Shown: positions 56,801 to 63,207, numbered from the stretch's first letter. The stretch: DNA of 64,000 nt from Actinacidiphila glaucinigra (GCF_900188405.1 NZ_FZOF01000006.1:186001-250000), one strand, 5' to 3'. The notes: generated by a model from the sequence alone, not told the origin. A program made the numbers and translations.

Positions 56801-57448
56801 TCACTTGATCAGGCTCACGGTGATGGGCTCGGCCTCGTCGATCGCGGTCTCGAAGGACCACTCGCCCGCCATCAGCGACTTGCGCTGCTGAAGGTTGGCG
56901 TGTCGGGCCTGGATCGCGCGGAGCATCGCGTCGACCTCGCGGTACTCGCGCTCGATCGCGTTCAGCCGGTCGAGTCGACGGGCGCGGGCGAACGTGGCGG
57001 CCTTCTCGTACACGAACTTGCGGTCGCGGCGGTGCAGCTCGACCAGGGCCCGGATGATCTCCCGCGTCCGGGCCGTGGCCCCGTCCGGGGCCGGGTAGTC
57101 GCCGATGCCGGTCTGTATGCGGCGGATGCTGAAGCGCCAGTCGATCTGGTCGGCGTGGACGATCGCGGAGTTCGCCAGGCGGGAGCCGAGGACTTCGAGC
57201 GTCCCGGACACTCCCCCGCGGCTCCACGTGTTCTGACCGTAGGCGACCTCGAAGGCGGACGGGAGCAGCTCGAAGGCGGTCTCCCCGGAGGCGCCGGGCA
57301 CGCGGGGCTCGTCGTACATCGGGGCGATCTCGACGACTCCGCTCACGCGGGGGCCGGTCAGCTCGTAGGCGGTAACCCACGGCTTCGAGGCTTCGCTCAG
57401 GCGCTCGACGGTGACGACGCCGAAGGACAGGACGAGGGTGGTGGTCAT
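56801..57448 (-). CDS. Hypothetical phage protein
   Basis: 215 residues. The N-terminal half is beta-rich (MTTTLVLSFGVVTVERLSEA, VSGVVEIAPMYDEPRVPGAS), the C-terminal half a long charged helix pair (RARRLDRLNAIEREYREVDA). A conserved tail EWSFETAIDEAEPITVSLI closes it. No enzymatic motif seen. The ATG at 57448 lies after a conserved-loop hairpin (57478-57512). Function unknown. Confidence 0.75.
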   Translation of the reverse strand: MTTTLVLSFGVVTVERLSEASKPWVTAYELTGPRVSGVVEIAPMYDEPRVPGASGETAFELLPSAFEVAYGQNTWSRGGVSGTLEVLGSRLANSAIVHADQIDWRFSIRRIQTGIGDYPAPDGATARTREIIRALVELHRRDRKFVYEKAATFARARRLDRLNAIEREYREVDAMLRAIQARHANLQQRKSLMAGEWSFETAIDEAEPITVSLIK

Positions 57449-57477
57449 GGTCGTGTCTCTCTTCTCTGTGGTGGGGT

Positions 57478-57512
57478 GGCCGCCCCCGGCTTTCCCTGTG
57501 CCAGGGGCGGCC
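57478..57512 (-). terminator. Conserved-loop hairpin T1
   Basis: GGCCGCCCC (57478-57486) pairs with GGGGCGGCC (57504-57512); loop contains TTCCCTGTG. Between two leftward genes, close to the next ribosome site. No T tract. Confidence 0.75.
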
Positions 57513-57530
57513 TGTGTGGATGGTGGAAGG

Positions 57531-57857
57531 TCAGGCGCCGTAGCAGGACTGGACGGGGATGCCCTCGCCCTTGGCGTGGGTGATGCAGGACTCGGCGCAC
57601 TCGGCGAAGAACGCGAGGGCCATCTCGGCGGCCTCGTCGATGTCGTCGGCGAACTCGAAGCGGGGGTTCTGCATCGGCATGGACTCGTCGCCGAACATCA
57701 GGTGCAGTCGGCGGCCCCGCCAGTAGATCCGGCCTCCGCCTCGCCAGTTGTTCGAGTTCTGCTCGTGGAGCATCGCGTCGCCCATCGGACCGCGCTCGAT
57801 ACGGACTCGGACGGTCGCACCATCGGACAGGGTGACGGCTTCGGTGTACGCGCTCAT
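57531..57857 (-). CDS. Small hypothetical phage protein
   Basis: 108 residues. MSAYTEAVTLSDGATVRVRI leads into a beta sheet region (GRIYWRGRRLHLMFGDESMP), then an acidic helix (DDIDEAAEMALAFFAECAE) and a Cys-containing tail. Weak GGGAAC ribosome site. It lies 17 bp downstream of the gene at 57875 and so is probably cotranscribed with it. Function unknown. Confidence 0.7.
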   Translation of the reverse strand: MSAYTEAVTLSDGATVRVRIERGPMGDAMLHEQNSNNWRGGGRIYWRGRRLHLMFGDESMPMQNPRFEFADDIDEAAEMALAFFAECAESCITHAKGEGIPVQSCYGA

Positions 57858-57874
57858 GGTGGGTTCCCTTCGGG

Positions 57875-58438
57875 TCAGGAGGAGGTGCCGGCGGAACGCG
57901 CGGCGTAGAAGCGGAGGGCCTCGCGGGCCTGGGCTCGGGCGTACGGGCCGCCGTAGAAGCCGGACACGGTGTCGACGGCCTCCCACTCGGGCTCGTCGGC
58001 CTCGGGGTCGTCGGTCTGCTCGATGACGACGGTCCACACGTCGCCGGAGAGCCACGCCTCGTACTCCTGCATCTCGGCTTCGATGTAGCCCTCGGAGAGG
58101 AGGCCGCGGTCGAGGTGGTACATCTCCTCGCCGGTCATGTACCAGAGGGAGCGGGGGCCGTTGTCGGGGCCGGACTCCAGGACGATGCCGCCGTGCATGA
58201 TCGCGACGTACCGCGTGAAGGCCTCGATGCCCTTCCACTGGTTCCAGGCCAGGCGGCGCCAGATGTGGGCGAGGGGGCCGCCCTTCGGGTCGACCGGCGG
58301 GTACTGGCCGAGGTGGGTGTCGATGGTGATCACGTGGACTTCGGTGTCGGCGTCCTTGCGGGGGTTCTCGGCGTGCTCGTCGCGGACCAGGCGGGCGCGG
58401 AGTCGGCCGTCTTCGGTGGTGGCGAGGGCTTCGGACAT
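57875..58438 (-). CDS. Hypothetical acidic phage protein
   Basis: 187 residues. Acidic, tryptophan-rich C-terminal half (EAWLSGDVWTVVIEQTDDPE, AVDTVSGFYGGPYARAQARE). The N-terminal part resembles small phage proteins with DTHLGQYPPVDPKGGPLAHIW. GAAGGAG lies before the ATG at 58438, and just above that a conserved-loop hairpin. No recognised domain. Confidence 0.75.
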   Translation of the reverse strand: MSEALATTEDGRLRARLVRDEHAENPRKDADTEVHVITIDTHLGQYPPVDPKGGPLAHIWRRLAWNQWKGIEAFTRYVAIMHGGIVLESGPDNGPRSLWYMTGEEMYHLDRGLLSEGYIEAEMQEYEAWLSGDVWTVVIEQTDDPEADEPEWEAVDTVSGFYGGPYARAQAREALRFYAARSAGTSS

Positions 58439-58461
58439 GGCGTGTGCTCCTTCGGGGGTAG

Positions 58462-58496
58462 GGGCCGCCCCGGCTTTCCCTGTGCCAGGGCGGCCC
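58462..58496 (-). terminator. Conserved-loop hairpin T2
   Basis: GGGCCGCCC (58462-58470) pairs with GGGCGGCCC (58488-58496); loop contains TTCCCTGTG. It lies between a stop codon and the next ribosome site. Confidence 0.75.
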
Positions 58497-58508
58497 GTGG
58501 TGATGTGG

Positions 58509-58916
58509 TCAGGCGGCCTGAGTGGCGGCCTGGGCCTCGGTGTCCCACTCGGGGACCGGGCGGCCGATCTCGGCGTACCGGGCGGCTCGCTTCGCGGCGT
58601 TCGCCGCACCCGAGTACGGGCAGCCCTTGTGACGGCGGGGAGGGGCGGGCTTGGCGCCCTTCCGGTCCCGCATGTGGGAGTAGTAGGACTCGAACTCGAC
58701 GCCGCACAGCTCGTCGACCAGGGCCCAGCGGTGCTCGCTACCGGGGTAGCCGTGGTGGGCTCCGGCGCATCGGGTGCGGGTGCATCCGTCCGGCTCGTCG
58801 ACCGGGGTCTCTCGGGGCGAGTAGCCCAGCTCGGTCATGCGGGCCCAGGCGGCTTCGAGGCTCGCGAGGTTGCGCGGGTTGGCCTTCATGAAGGGGGCGA
58901 GGAACGGGGCGGTCAT
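58509..58916 (-). CDS. Hypothetical phage protein, Cys/His-rich
   Basis: 135 residues. CTRTRCAGAHHGYPGSEHRW and ELCGVEFESYYSHMRDRKGA contain cysteines and histidines in a zinc-like spacing. A later HKGCPYSGAANAAKRAARYA is basic. It might bind nucleic acid, but no family is recognised. The ATG at 58916 follows a weak ribosome site. Confidence 0.7.
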   Translation of the reverse strand: MTAPFLAPFMKANPRNLASLEAAWARMTELGYSPRETPVDEPDGCTRTRCAGAHHGYPGSEHRWALVDELCGVEFESYYSHMRDRKGAKPAPPRRHKGCPYSGAANAAKRAARYAEIGRPVPEWDTEAQAATQAA

Positions 58917-58961
58917 GATGTCTCCACTTCGGGTCGGTGCGGCTGGACGGGCGGGGGACGG

Positions 58962-59228
58962 TCAGGCGGTCGCGGCCTCCTCCTCGGCGTGGATCTCGTC
59001 GAGCACGGCGTCCGCGTGGCGCTGGAGGATTCCGTACGCGACCTCGTGCGACTCGTAGGCGTCGGCCATCACGCGGATGATCCGGCCGTAGTTGGCCATG
59101 AAGGCGAGGTAGGGGCCGAAGGTGAGGGACTGGGCGCGGTGCATGTCCTCCGTGATCACGGCCTTCTCTGCGGCGAAGTCCTCGCCGACGACGGAACGGG
59201 TGCGGTACGGGGTGCGGTAGGCGGTCAT
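58962..59228 (-). CDS. Small hypothetical phage protein
   Basis: 88 residues, MTAYRTPYRTRSVVGEDFAA followed by two helices (SLTFGPYLAFMANYGRIIRV, EVAYGILQRHADAVLDEIHA). GAAAGGA lies 6-7 nt before the ATG at 59228. Function unknown; it is in a tightly packed leftward series. Confidence 0.7.
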   Translation of the reverse strand: MTAYRTPYRTRSVVGEDFAAEKAVITEDMHRAQSLTFGPYLAFMANYGRIIRVMADAYESHEVAYGILQRHADAVLDEIHAEEEAATA

Positions 59229-59253
59229 GTCGGGTCCTTTCGGGGGGGGGTGG

Positions 59254-59433
59254 TCAGGCGGCGGCGGGGAGGTAGCCGAGGGTGCCGGCGGAGTCGACGG
59301 CCCAGACCTCGCCGGGGTCGAGGACGAGATCGCGGGTGGTGATCTCCGAGGCGCAGTGGTCGCAGCGGAAGCGGCCGGAGGCGGTAGCGCCGAAGGGGGC
59401 GGACGAGCACTCGGCGCAGATGACGACGATCAC
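59254..59433 (-). CDS. Mini zinc-ribbon protein
   Basis: 59 residues, easily missed by a length cut-off. It begins VIVVICAECSSAPFGATASG and has CxxC pairs in ICAECS and RCDHCAS, 16 residues apart, the layout of a rubredoxin- or zinc-ribbon-like knuckle. The tail is acidic then hydrophobic (VWAVDSAGTLGYLPAAA). GAAAGG lies 7 nt before the GTG. It is flanked by a conserved-loop hairpin upstream. Likely zinc-binding; function unknown. Confidence 0.75.
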   Translation of the reverse strand: MIVVICAECSSAPFGATASGRFRCDHCASEITTRDLVLDPGEVWAVDSAGTLGYLPAAA

Positions 59434-59450
59434 GGGTAGCCTTTCGAGAG

Positions 59451-59485
59451 GCGGTCCCTCCCCATTCCCTGTGGGGAGGGGCCGC
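59451..59485 (-). terminator. Conserved-loop hairpin T3
   Basis: GCGGTCCCTCCCC (59451-59463) pairs with GGGGAGGGGCCGC (59473-59485) with one G-T wobble; loop ATTCCCTGT. Confidence 0.7.
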
Positions 59486-59491
59486 TTTGCG

Positions 59492-59569
59492 TCAGCGGGC
59501 GAGGGCGGCGAGAAGGTTCTTCACGCGGCCGAAGGTGGTCAGGTACAGGGCGGCAAGGGCGGTCTTCAT
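59492..59569 (-). CDS. 25-residue mini-protein, translationally coupled
   Basis: Frame MKTALAALYLTTFGRVKNLL and five more residues. Its ATG shares a base with the TGA of the upstream gene (TGATG), so ribosomes can restart on it. The peptide is an amphipathic, basic helix that could sit on a membrane. It ends 6 nt before hairpin T3. Its tiny size means chance cannot be excluded. Confidence 0.45.
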   Translation of the reverse strand: MKTALAALYLTTFGRVKNLLAALAR

Positions 59570-59862
59570 CAGCCCTCGGCCGTCTCGATCGCGTCGAAGA
59601 GGGCGAGCAGCTCGTCCGAGAGCCTCAGCTCGTACTCGCTGACGTGCCGGACCTCCTCGGGCGGGAGCATCTCGACGGGGAGGGCGAAGGCGAGCTTCGC
59701 GGCGGCCTCGGAGAGGTTCAGGAGCGTGTGCCACTCGTCGGTCATGGGGTCGTAGTCCTCGCGCCACTTGTCGACCTCTCGCGTGATGGCGAGGACTGCG
59801 CGGGCGGCGGTCTGGATGCTCTCGAAGGCGATCGATCCGGGGGTGTTCACGGACGGCGTCAT
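59569..59862 (-). CDS. Small hypothetical phage protein
   Basis: 97 residues from MTPSVNTPGSIAFESIQTAA, mostly helical and acidic (RAVLAITREVDKWREDYDPM, LSDELLALFDAIETAEG). GAGG precedes the ATG at 59862; the frame is open much further upstream, but hairpin T4 lies there. The stop is coupled to the 25-residue mini-ORF. Function unknown. Confidence 0.7.
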   Translation of the reverse strand: MTPSVNTPGSIAFESIQTAARAVLAITREVDKWREDYDPMTDEWHTLLNLSEAAAKLAFALPVEMLPPEEVRHVSEYELRLSDELLALFDAIETAEG

Positions 59863-59888
59863 GTCTGCCTCTTTCTGGGGGAGTTGGG

Positions 59889-59928
59889 GGGCCGCCCCTG
59901 TCGGTTCCCTGTGCGTCAGGGGCGGCCC
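59889..59928 (-). terminator. Conserved-loop hairpin T4
   Basis: GGGCCGCCCCTG (59889-59900) pairs perfectly with CAGGGGCGGCCC (59917-59928); loop contains TTCCCTGTG. Confidence 0.75.
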
Positions 59929-59944
59929 GTGGTGCGTGGAGTGA

Positions 59945-60655
59945 TCAGGCGGCGATGGCTCGGCGTCCGCCGACCCGCGTCTGTCCGAGGTCGGCACTGC
60001 GGGCTGCGGCCTCTCCGGCGGCCCTGCCGCTACCGGACCGGCGGGAGGAACCGCTACTCCGGGCGTTCGGGTATGCCTGCCGGAAGCGGGCCGCGGTGAC
60101 GGCCTTCCGGTCCGCGAGGACCAGCTCGGCGCTGCGGCCGGTCGCAGTCGGTCCGGCCTCCTGGCGGGTGCGGGCCTCGATCTCCCGGAGCCGCTTGTCG
60201 ATGGTCAGGATGAACCCGGCTATCCACGACTTCCGGTAGGTGATCGTCTTCTCACCCGGCCGGGGGCGGCCCTGCCGCATCCCGTTGAACATCTGAAGGA
60301 GAAGGCTGGTGAACAGCAGCTCCACCCGGTCGAGGTCGGACTCGTACCCGAACATGTGGACCTCGCCGCCGAGGTCGATCCCCTTGCAGTTCAGGGCCGT
60401 TGCGATGTACCCGAGGAGGAGCCGTCGGTCGTTGGCGTAGTTGCCAGTGATCTTGATGATGCGGTCGCCGGGCCGGTCCTGCGACGGGTCGGAGTCGGCG
60501 AGCATCGCCCGCTCGATCCCGTACTTCGCCATGAGAGCGGCGGCCTTCGCGAAGTAGGTCTGTGCCTCCTCGGGGGTGGCGGCCGGGTCCTCGGCCTTCG
60601 CCAGGATGGCGCGGATTCGGGCGAGCTTGCCGTCTTCAGGCATGGGGGTAGTCAT
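59945..60655 (-). CDS. DUF2786-domain protein
   Basis: 236 residues. Residues about 8-50 (LARIRAILAKAEDPAATPEE, FAKAAALMAKYGIERAMLAD) are the DUF2786 helical motif common in actinophages and plasmids. The middle has EVHMFGYESDLDRVELLFTS. The C-terminal 40 residues are basic, Ser/Gly/Arg-rich and look disordered, as in nucleic-acid-binding tails. AAAGG lies upstream of the ATG at 60655. The hammerhead-like leader at 60695-60750 ends 39 nt before the start codon. Function unknown. Confidence 0.85.
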   Translation of the reverse strand: MTTPMPEDGKLARIRAILAKAEDPAATPEEAQTYFAKAAALMAKYGIERAMLADSDPSQDRPGDRIIKITGNYANDRRLLLGYIATALNCKGIDLGGEVHMFGYESDLDRVELLFTSLLLQMFNGMRQGRPRPGEKTITYRKSWIAGFILTIDKRLREIEARTRQEAGPTATGRSAELVLADRKAVTAARFRQAYPNARSSGSSRRSGSGRAAGEAAARSADLGQTRVGGRRAIAA

Positions 60656-60694
60656 GATTGGCCTTTCAAGGGGAGTTACTGACCTGCGCCGGTC

Positions 60695-60750
60695 GGCATC
60701 GTCAGAGGGGAGGAACCGCCTCCCGCTGACCTCCTTTCGGAGGTTTCGCC
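60695..60750 (-). ncRNA. Type II hammerhead ribozyme-like leader, copy C
   Basis: Reading the minus strand: GGC (60750-60748), GAA, stem III ACCUCC-GAAA-GGAGGU (60744-60729), C at 60728, stem I AGCGGGAGG with CCUCCCCU, CUGACGA (60705-60699), then UGCC. These are the hammerhead core elements in the type II order, with the cut predicted between 60728 and 60727. The outer stem II extends through GCGC (AGCGC... with ...GCGCA). One unpaired U lies between CUGACGA and GCC. Confidence 0.8.
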
Positions 60751-60768
60751 TTTGCGCTGGGGTGTGGG

Positions 60769-61086
60769 TCAGGCGCGGAGCTTGACCGTGGTCGACTGCA
60801 TGACGGCCGAGTACTGGCCGACCATGAGCGCCTGTACCGTCTGGCGGTGCTCGGTGTCCTTGAGCGGGAGGACCGCCCCGAGGGCCCGGCACACACGCTC
60901 GATCAGACCGGCCATGTCCTCGCGGTCGACCAGGGCCGCACAGGCGATGCAGGCGTGCCAGATCCCGTCGTCGTCGAACAGCACCGCGTCACCGGCCCCG
61001 TTCGTCAGACCGACGACCGGCCGGTCCGGGCTGAGTACGTACTTCCAGCGGGCGACGCCGGGCAGGTTGCAGAAGTCGCAGTCCAT
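60769..61086 (-). CDS. Hypothetical phage protein with CxxC
   Basis: 105 residues starting MDCDFCNLPGVARWKYVLSP. A CDFC at the N-terminus and CIACAALVD in the middle make two CxxC knuckles for zinc. It has the layout of small phage zinc-ribbon proteins (FDDDGIWHACIACAALVDRE). GAGGACTC lies upstream of the ATG. Hairpin T5 precedes it. The following 113-bp gap to the DUF2786 gene holds the hammerhead-like leader C. Confidence 0.75.
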   Translation of the reverse strand: MDCDFCNLPGVARWKYVLSPDRPVVGLTNGAGDAVLFDDDGIWHACIACAALVDREDMAGLIERVCRALGAVLPLKDTEHRQTVQALMVGQYSAVMQSTTVKLRA

Positions 61087-61107
61087 GAGTCCTCGTTCCG
61101 GGTTGGG

Positions 61108-61142
61108 GGGCCGCCCCGGCTTTCCCTGTGCCAGGGCGGCCC
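61108..61142 (-). terminator. Conserved-loop hairpin T5
   Basis: GGGCCGCCC (61108-61116) pairs with GGGCGGCCC (61134-61142); loop identical in sequence to T2 (CCGGCTTTCCCTGTGCCA type). Confidence 0.75.
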
Positions 61143-61157
61143 GTAGGGGTTGGGTGA

Positions 61158-61652
61158 TCAGACCTGCGAGGGCTTGGCCGACTTGCGGCCGGAGGTGTTC
61201 ATCGCGTCGCGTACGGCGGTAAGCGCGTCCTTGACCTCGGAGAGCTGCGCGGCGTGCGCTACGGCCTGCGAGAGCTGCCAGGCGGTCACCTTGTAGGCCG
61301 TGGCCTCGGTGTCCTCCGCGTGCTCGGCGAGCCACTTCCGGCTGATGTCCGCGAGGACCAGATCGGTAGCCTCGGCGAGGACGGCGGCCCGGAGGAGGGT
61401 CTCCCAGTGGCTTTCCATCCACAGGTTCATCAGGTGGGCGCGACGCTCGACCCCGGCGAGAGCGGAGATCGCTCGGCCTTCCAGCTCCCGCCGCTCGTTC
61501 GCGGCCGAGTGGAGACCCTTGTCCGAGAACTTGCGGGCCGAGTAGCGCATCTCTTCGCGCTCGGTGGACAGGGCGAGACAGACGACCTCGCGGTGACGCT
61601 CGACGGTGCCGGCGGCGTGCTGGATCGCCGCGACGAGGGGGGACGTGCTCAT
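61158..61652 (-). CDS. Hypothetical helical phage protein
   Basis: 164 residues, almost entirely alpha-helical by composition (MSTSPLVAAIQHAAGTVERH, LAEATDLVLADISRKWLAEH, AVAHAAQLSEVKDALTAVRD). No enzymatic motif. Its leader contains hammerhead-like copy B, predicted cut 62 nt before the ATG, and GAGG in the ribosome site. Function unknown. Confidence 0.75.
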   Translation of the reverse strand: MSTSPLVAAIQHAAGTVERHREVVCLALSTEREEMRYSARKFSDKGLHSAANERRELEGRAISALAGVERRAHLMNLWMESHWETLLRAAVLAEATDLVLADISRKWLAEHAEDTEATAYKVTAWQLSQAVAHAAQLSEVKDALTAVRDAMNTSGRKSAKPSQV

Positions 61653-61681
61653 GTGATCCTCACAATCGGGTGATGCGGGCT

Positions 61682-61737
61682 GGCATCTTCAGAGGGCAGG
61701 AACCGCCTGCCGCTGACGCCCCGAGGGGCGTTTCGCC
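61682..61737 (-). ncRNA. Type II hammerhead ribozyme-like leader, copy B
   Basis: Minus strand: GGC (61737-61735), GAA, stem III ACGCCC-CUCG-GGGCGU (61731-61716), C at 61715, stem I AGCGGCAGG with CCUGCCCU, CUGAAGA (61692-61686), UGCC. Compared with copy C, stems I and III differ at several pairs but stay paired. An outer stem II, GAUGC with GCAUC (61745-61741 and 61676-61672), closes the structure. Cut predicted between 61715 and 61714. Confidence 0.82.
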
Positions 61738-61759
61738 TTTGCATCCGAGGGGGGGAGGT

Positions 61760-61795
61760 GGCCGCCCCTGCCCATTCCCTGTGGGAGGGGCGGCC
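61760..61795 (-). terminator. Conserved-loop hairpin T6
   Basis: GGCCGCCCCT (61760-61769) pairs with AGGGGCGGCC (61786-61795); loop contains ATTCCCTGTG. It lies upstream of hammerhead copy B in the same gap. Confidence 0.75.
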
Positions 61796-61803
61796 GGGGA
61801 AGA

Positions 61804-62442
61804 TCAGGCCCGCGCCAAGTCGCGGTTAGAGGTGACCTCCTGCACGGAGATCCCGTGCTCGTGCATCACGCCGCAGTCGTCGCCGTCGCAGTAACCGGAC
61901 TCGGCGCACTCCTCGCGGAGCATCTGTGCGTGCATCTCGGCGCAACCCTGTGCGTACTGCCAGGCCGACCACAGGGAGGTGAAGCGGGACTCCGCGTCGC
62001 GCTCGTACCCCTCGCGCTGGGTGACCAGGAACGTGCCGCCCTTGACGGGCTCGACCTCCCAGTGCCCCATGAGGTCGCCGTTCTCGCGCCAGACGCGCAC
62101 CTCGTGCGTCGGCTCGCACTCACCCTCGAACGTGCACCCCGTGCCGTCGCAGTAACCGGTGAAGCAGTGCCACGACTCGGCCGGGTCGCACTCGCTTTCC
62201 TGGCACGTGTCGCACTCGCGCTGGTTCATCACGTGCATGCCGCAGCACTCGCAGTCGTGGGCGCCTCGGATGATCTCCTGCGACTCGTCCTCGATCAGGT
62301 CCCAACCCTCGGGGATGAACTCCCACACGTCGGCGGGCTCGTCGTCGAGGTAGTGGTCGATGTACGTCGTCTCGCCGTCCGCGTCCTCGACGATCAGCAT
62401 CAGGTAGTACGCGGCAACACCGGGGGCAACGATGGTCGACAT
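61804..62442 (-). CDS. Cysteine-rich acidic phage protein
   Basis: 212 residues. The middle carries a dense set of cysteines (HDCECCGMHV, QRECDTCQESECDP, HCFTGYCDGTGCTFEGECEP), and another group lies near the C-terminus (EECAESGYCDGDDCGVMHEH). This looks like several small metal knuckles. The N-terminus, MSTIVAPGVAAYYLMLIVED, is a beta strand rather than a signal peptide. Its leader contains hammerhead-like copy A. Function unknown. Confidence 0.75.
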   Translation of the reverse strand: MSTIVAPGVAAYYLMLIVEDADGETTYIDHYLDDEPADVWEFIPEGWDLIEDESQEIIRGAHDCECCGMHVMNQRECDTCQESECDPAESWHCFTGYCDGTGCTFEGECEPTHEVRVWRENGDLMGHWEVEPVKGGTFLVTQREGYERDAESRFTSLWSAWQYAQGCAEMHAQMLREECAESGYCDGDDCGVMHEHGISVQEVTSNRDLARA

Positions 62443-62473
62443 GTGTCCTCGCAATCAGGGGTGATGCAGGGCT

Positions 62474-62563
62474 GGCATCTTCAGAGGGGAGGAACCGAAC
62501 CTCCCGCTGACACCCCCCACCACGGCCAGACCAGGGCCGTAGGGGCACGCGGGGTGTTTCGCC
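62474..62563 (-). ncRNA. Type II hammerhead ribozyme-like leader, copy A (expanded stem III)
   Basis: Minus strand: GGC (62563-62561), GAA, stem III beginning ACACCCC (62557-62551) and ending GGGGUGU (62516-62510) with an inserted inner hairpin (ACGGCC...GGCCGU), C at 62509, stem I AGCGGGAGG-UUCGGUU-CCUCCCCU, CUGAAGA (62484-62478), UGCC. Same core as copies B and C; cut predicted between 62509 and 62508, 66 nt before the ATG. Confidence 0.78.
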
Positions 62564-62570
62564 TTGGGGT

Positions 62571-62603
62571 GGCCGCCCCCGCTTTCCCTGTGCGGGGGCG
62601 ACC
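62571..62603 (-). terminator. Conserved-loop hairpin T7
   Basis: GGCCGCCCCC (62571-62580) pairs with GGGGGCGACC (62594-62603) with one mismatch; loop contains TTTCCCTGTG. It lies just 5' of hammerhead copy A on the transcript. Confidence 0.7.
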
Positions 62604-62606
62604 TGA

Positions 62607-62620
62607 CCACACCTTTACAG
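62607..62620 (+). promoter_or_regulatory. Stoperator-like motif 3
   Basis: CCACACCTTTACAG, directly after the stop of the gene at 62628 and before hairpin T7. Confidence 0.5.
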
Positions 62621-62627
62621 GCAGGGC

Positions 62628-63005
62628 TTAGGAACTGACGCGCTCCGAGAGCTGCGCTTCCAGTTCGGCTATGCGCTTACGCGCCTGGTCGTAGTCGTAG
62701 GACACCTGGTCGAGGCGGTTGCGCAGGTTGTACGCAATGGTCAGGAGGTCGAAGCGCTGAACCTCGCGCTTGGCCAGGTTGACCGGGCGGGAGAGCTTCG
62801 GCCGCTCAAGCTCGGCGATCTGCTCGGCCGTGAGGTACACGGGGCCGGCGCAGTAGGTGCACTTCTCCCCTGCATCCCGCTCGGAGAGGTTCCGCTCGTA
62901 GACGTTGAAGTCCACGTGCTCGTAGCACCGGAAGTCACCCTCGGACCGCATGACCCCTACCGCCTTGCCGTACTTGCGGTCGATGTCGCTGAACACGAAC
63001 TTCAT
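62628..63005 (-). CDS. Hypothetical phage protein
   Basis: 125 residues. MKFVFSDIDRKYGKAVGVMR, then a single CxxC (GEKCTYCAGPVYL) and a long C-terminal coiled-coil-like helix (RFDLLTIAYNLRNRLDQVSY, KRIAELEAQLSERVSS). It is the first gene of the leftward module, downstream of the repeat-rich control region. GGCAGGA precedes the ATG. Function unknown. Confidence 0.75.
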   Translation of the reverse strand: MKFVFSDIDRKYGKAVGVMRSEGDFRCYEHVDFNVYERNLSERDAGEKCTYCAGPVYLTAEQIAELERPKLSRPVNLAKREVQRFDLLTIAYNLRNRLDQVSYDYDQARKRIAELEAQLSERVSS

Positions 63006-63034
63006 GGTTCCTGCCTCTCAGCTTAGCCGCTCGA

Positions 63035-63048
63035 TCACACCTTAACAA
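63035..63048 (+). promoter_or_regulatory. Stoperator-like motif 4
   Basis: TCACACCTTAACAA, within the hairpin 30 bp before the first leftward gene. Confidence 0.5.
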
Positions 63049-63207
63049 GCGGCTGAGATTTTCGCCGAACCGTCCGGTCCGGCGCTGCTCTAACCTTACC
63101 ACATTCGCTGTGGCCTGCCGTCTCGGCCGCTTACTTGGCAGACATCCCGGTCGTTTCCGGGCGGGCATTCCCTGGTCTGCCGTTCGGCGCGGTGCCGATC
63201 GAGCTGC

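Noticed and set aside
57478..62603. Calling the seven conserved-loop hairpins ordinary rho-independent terminators
   Set aside because: No T tract, conserved loop, and they lie just upstream of ribosome sites of closely packed genes. I list them as terminator type only for lack of a better category.
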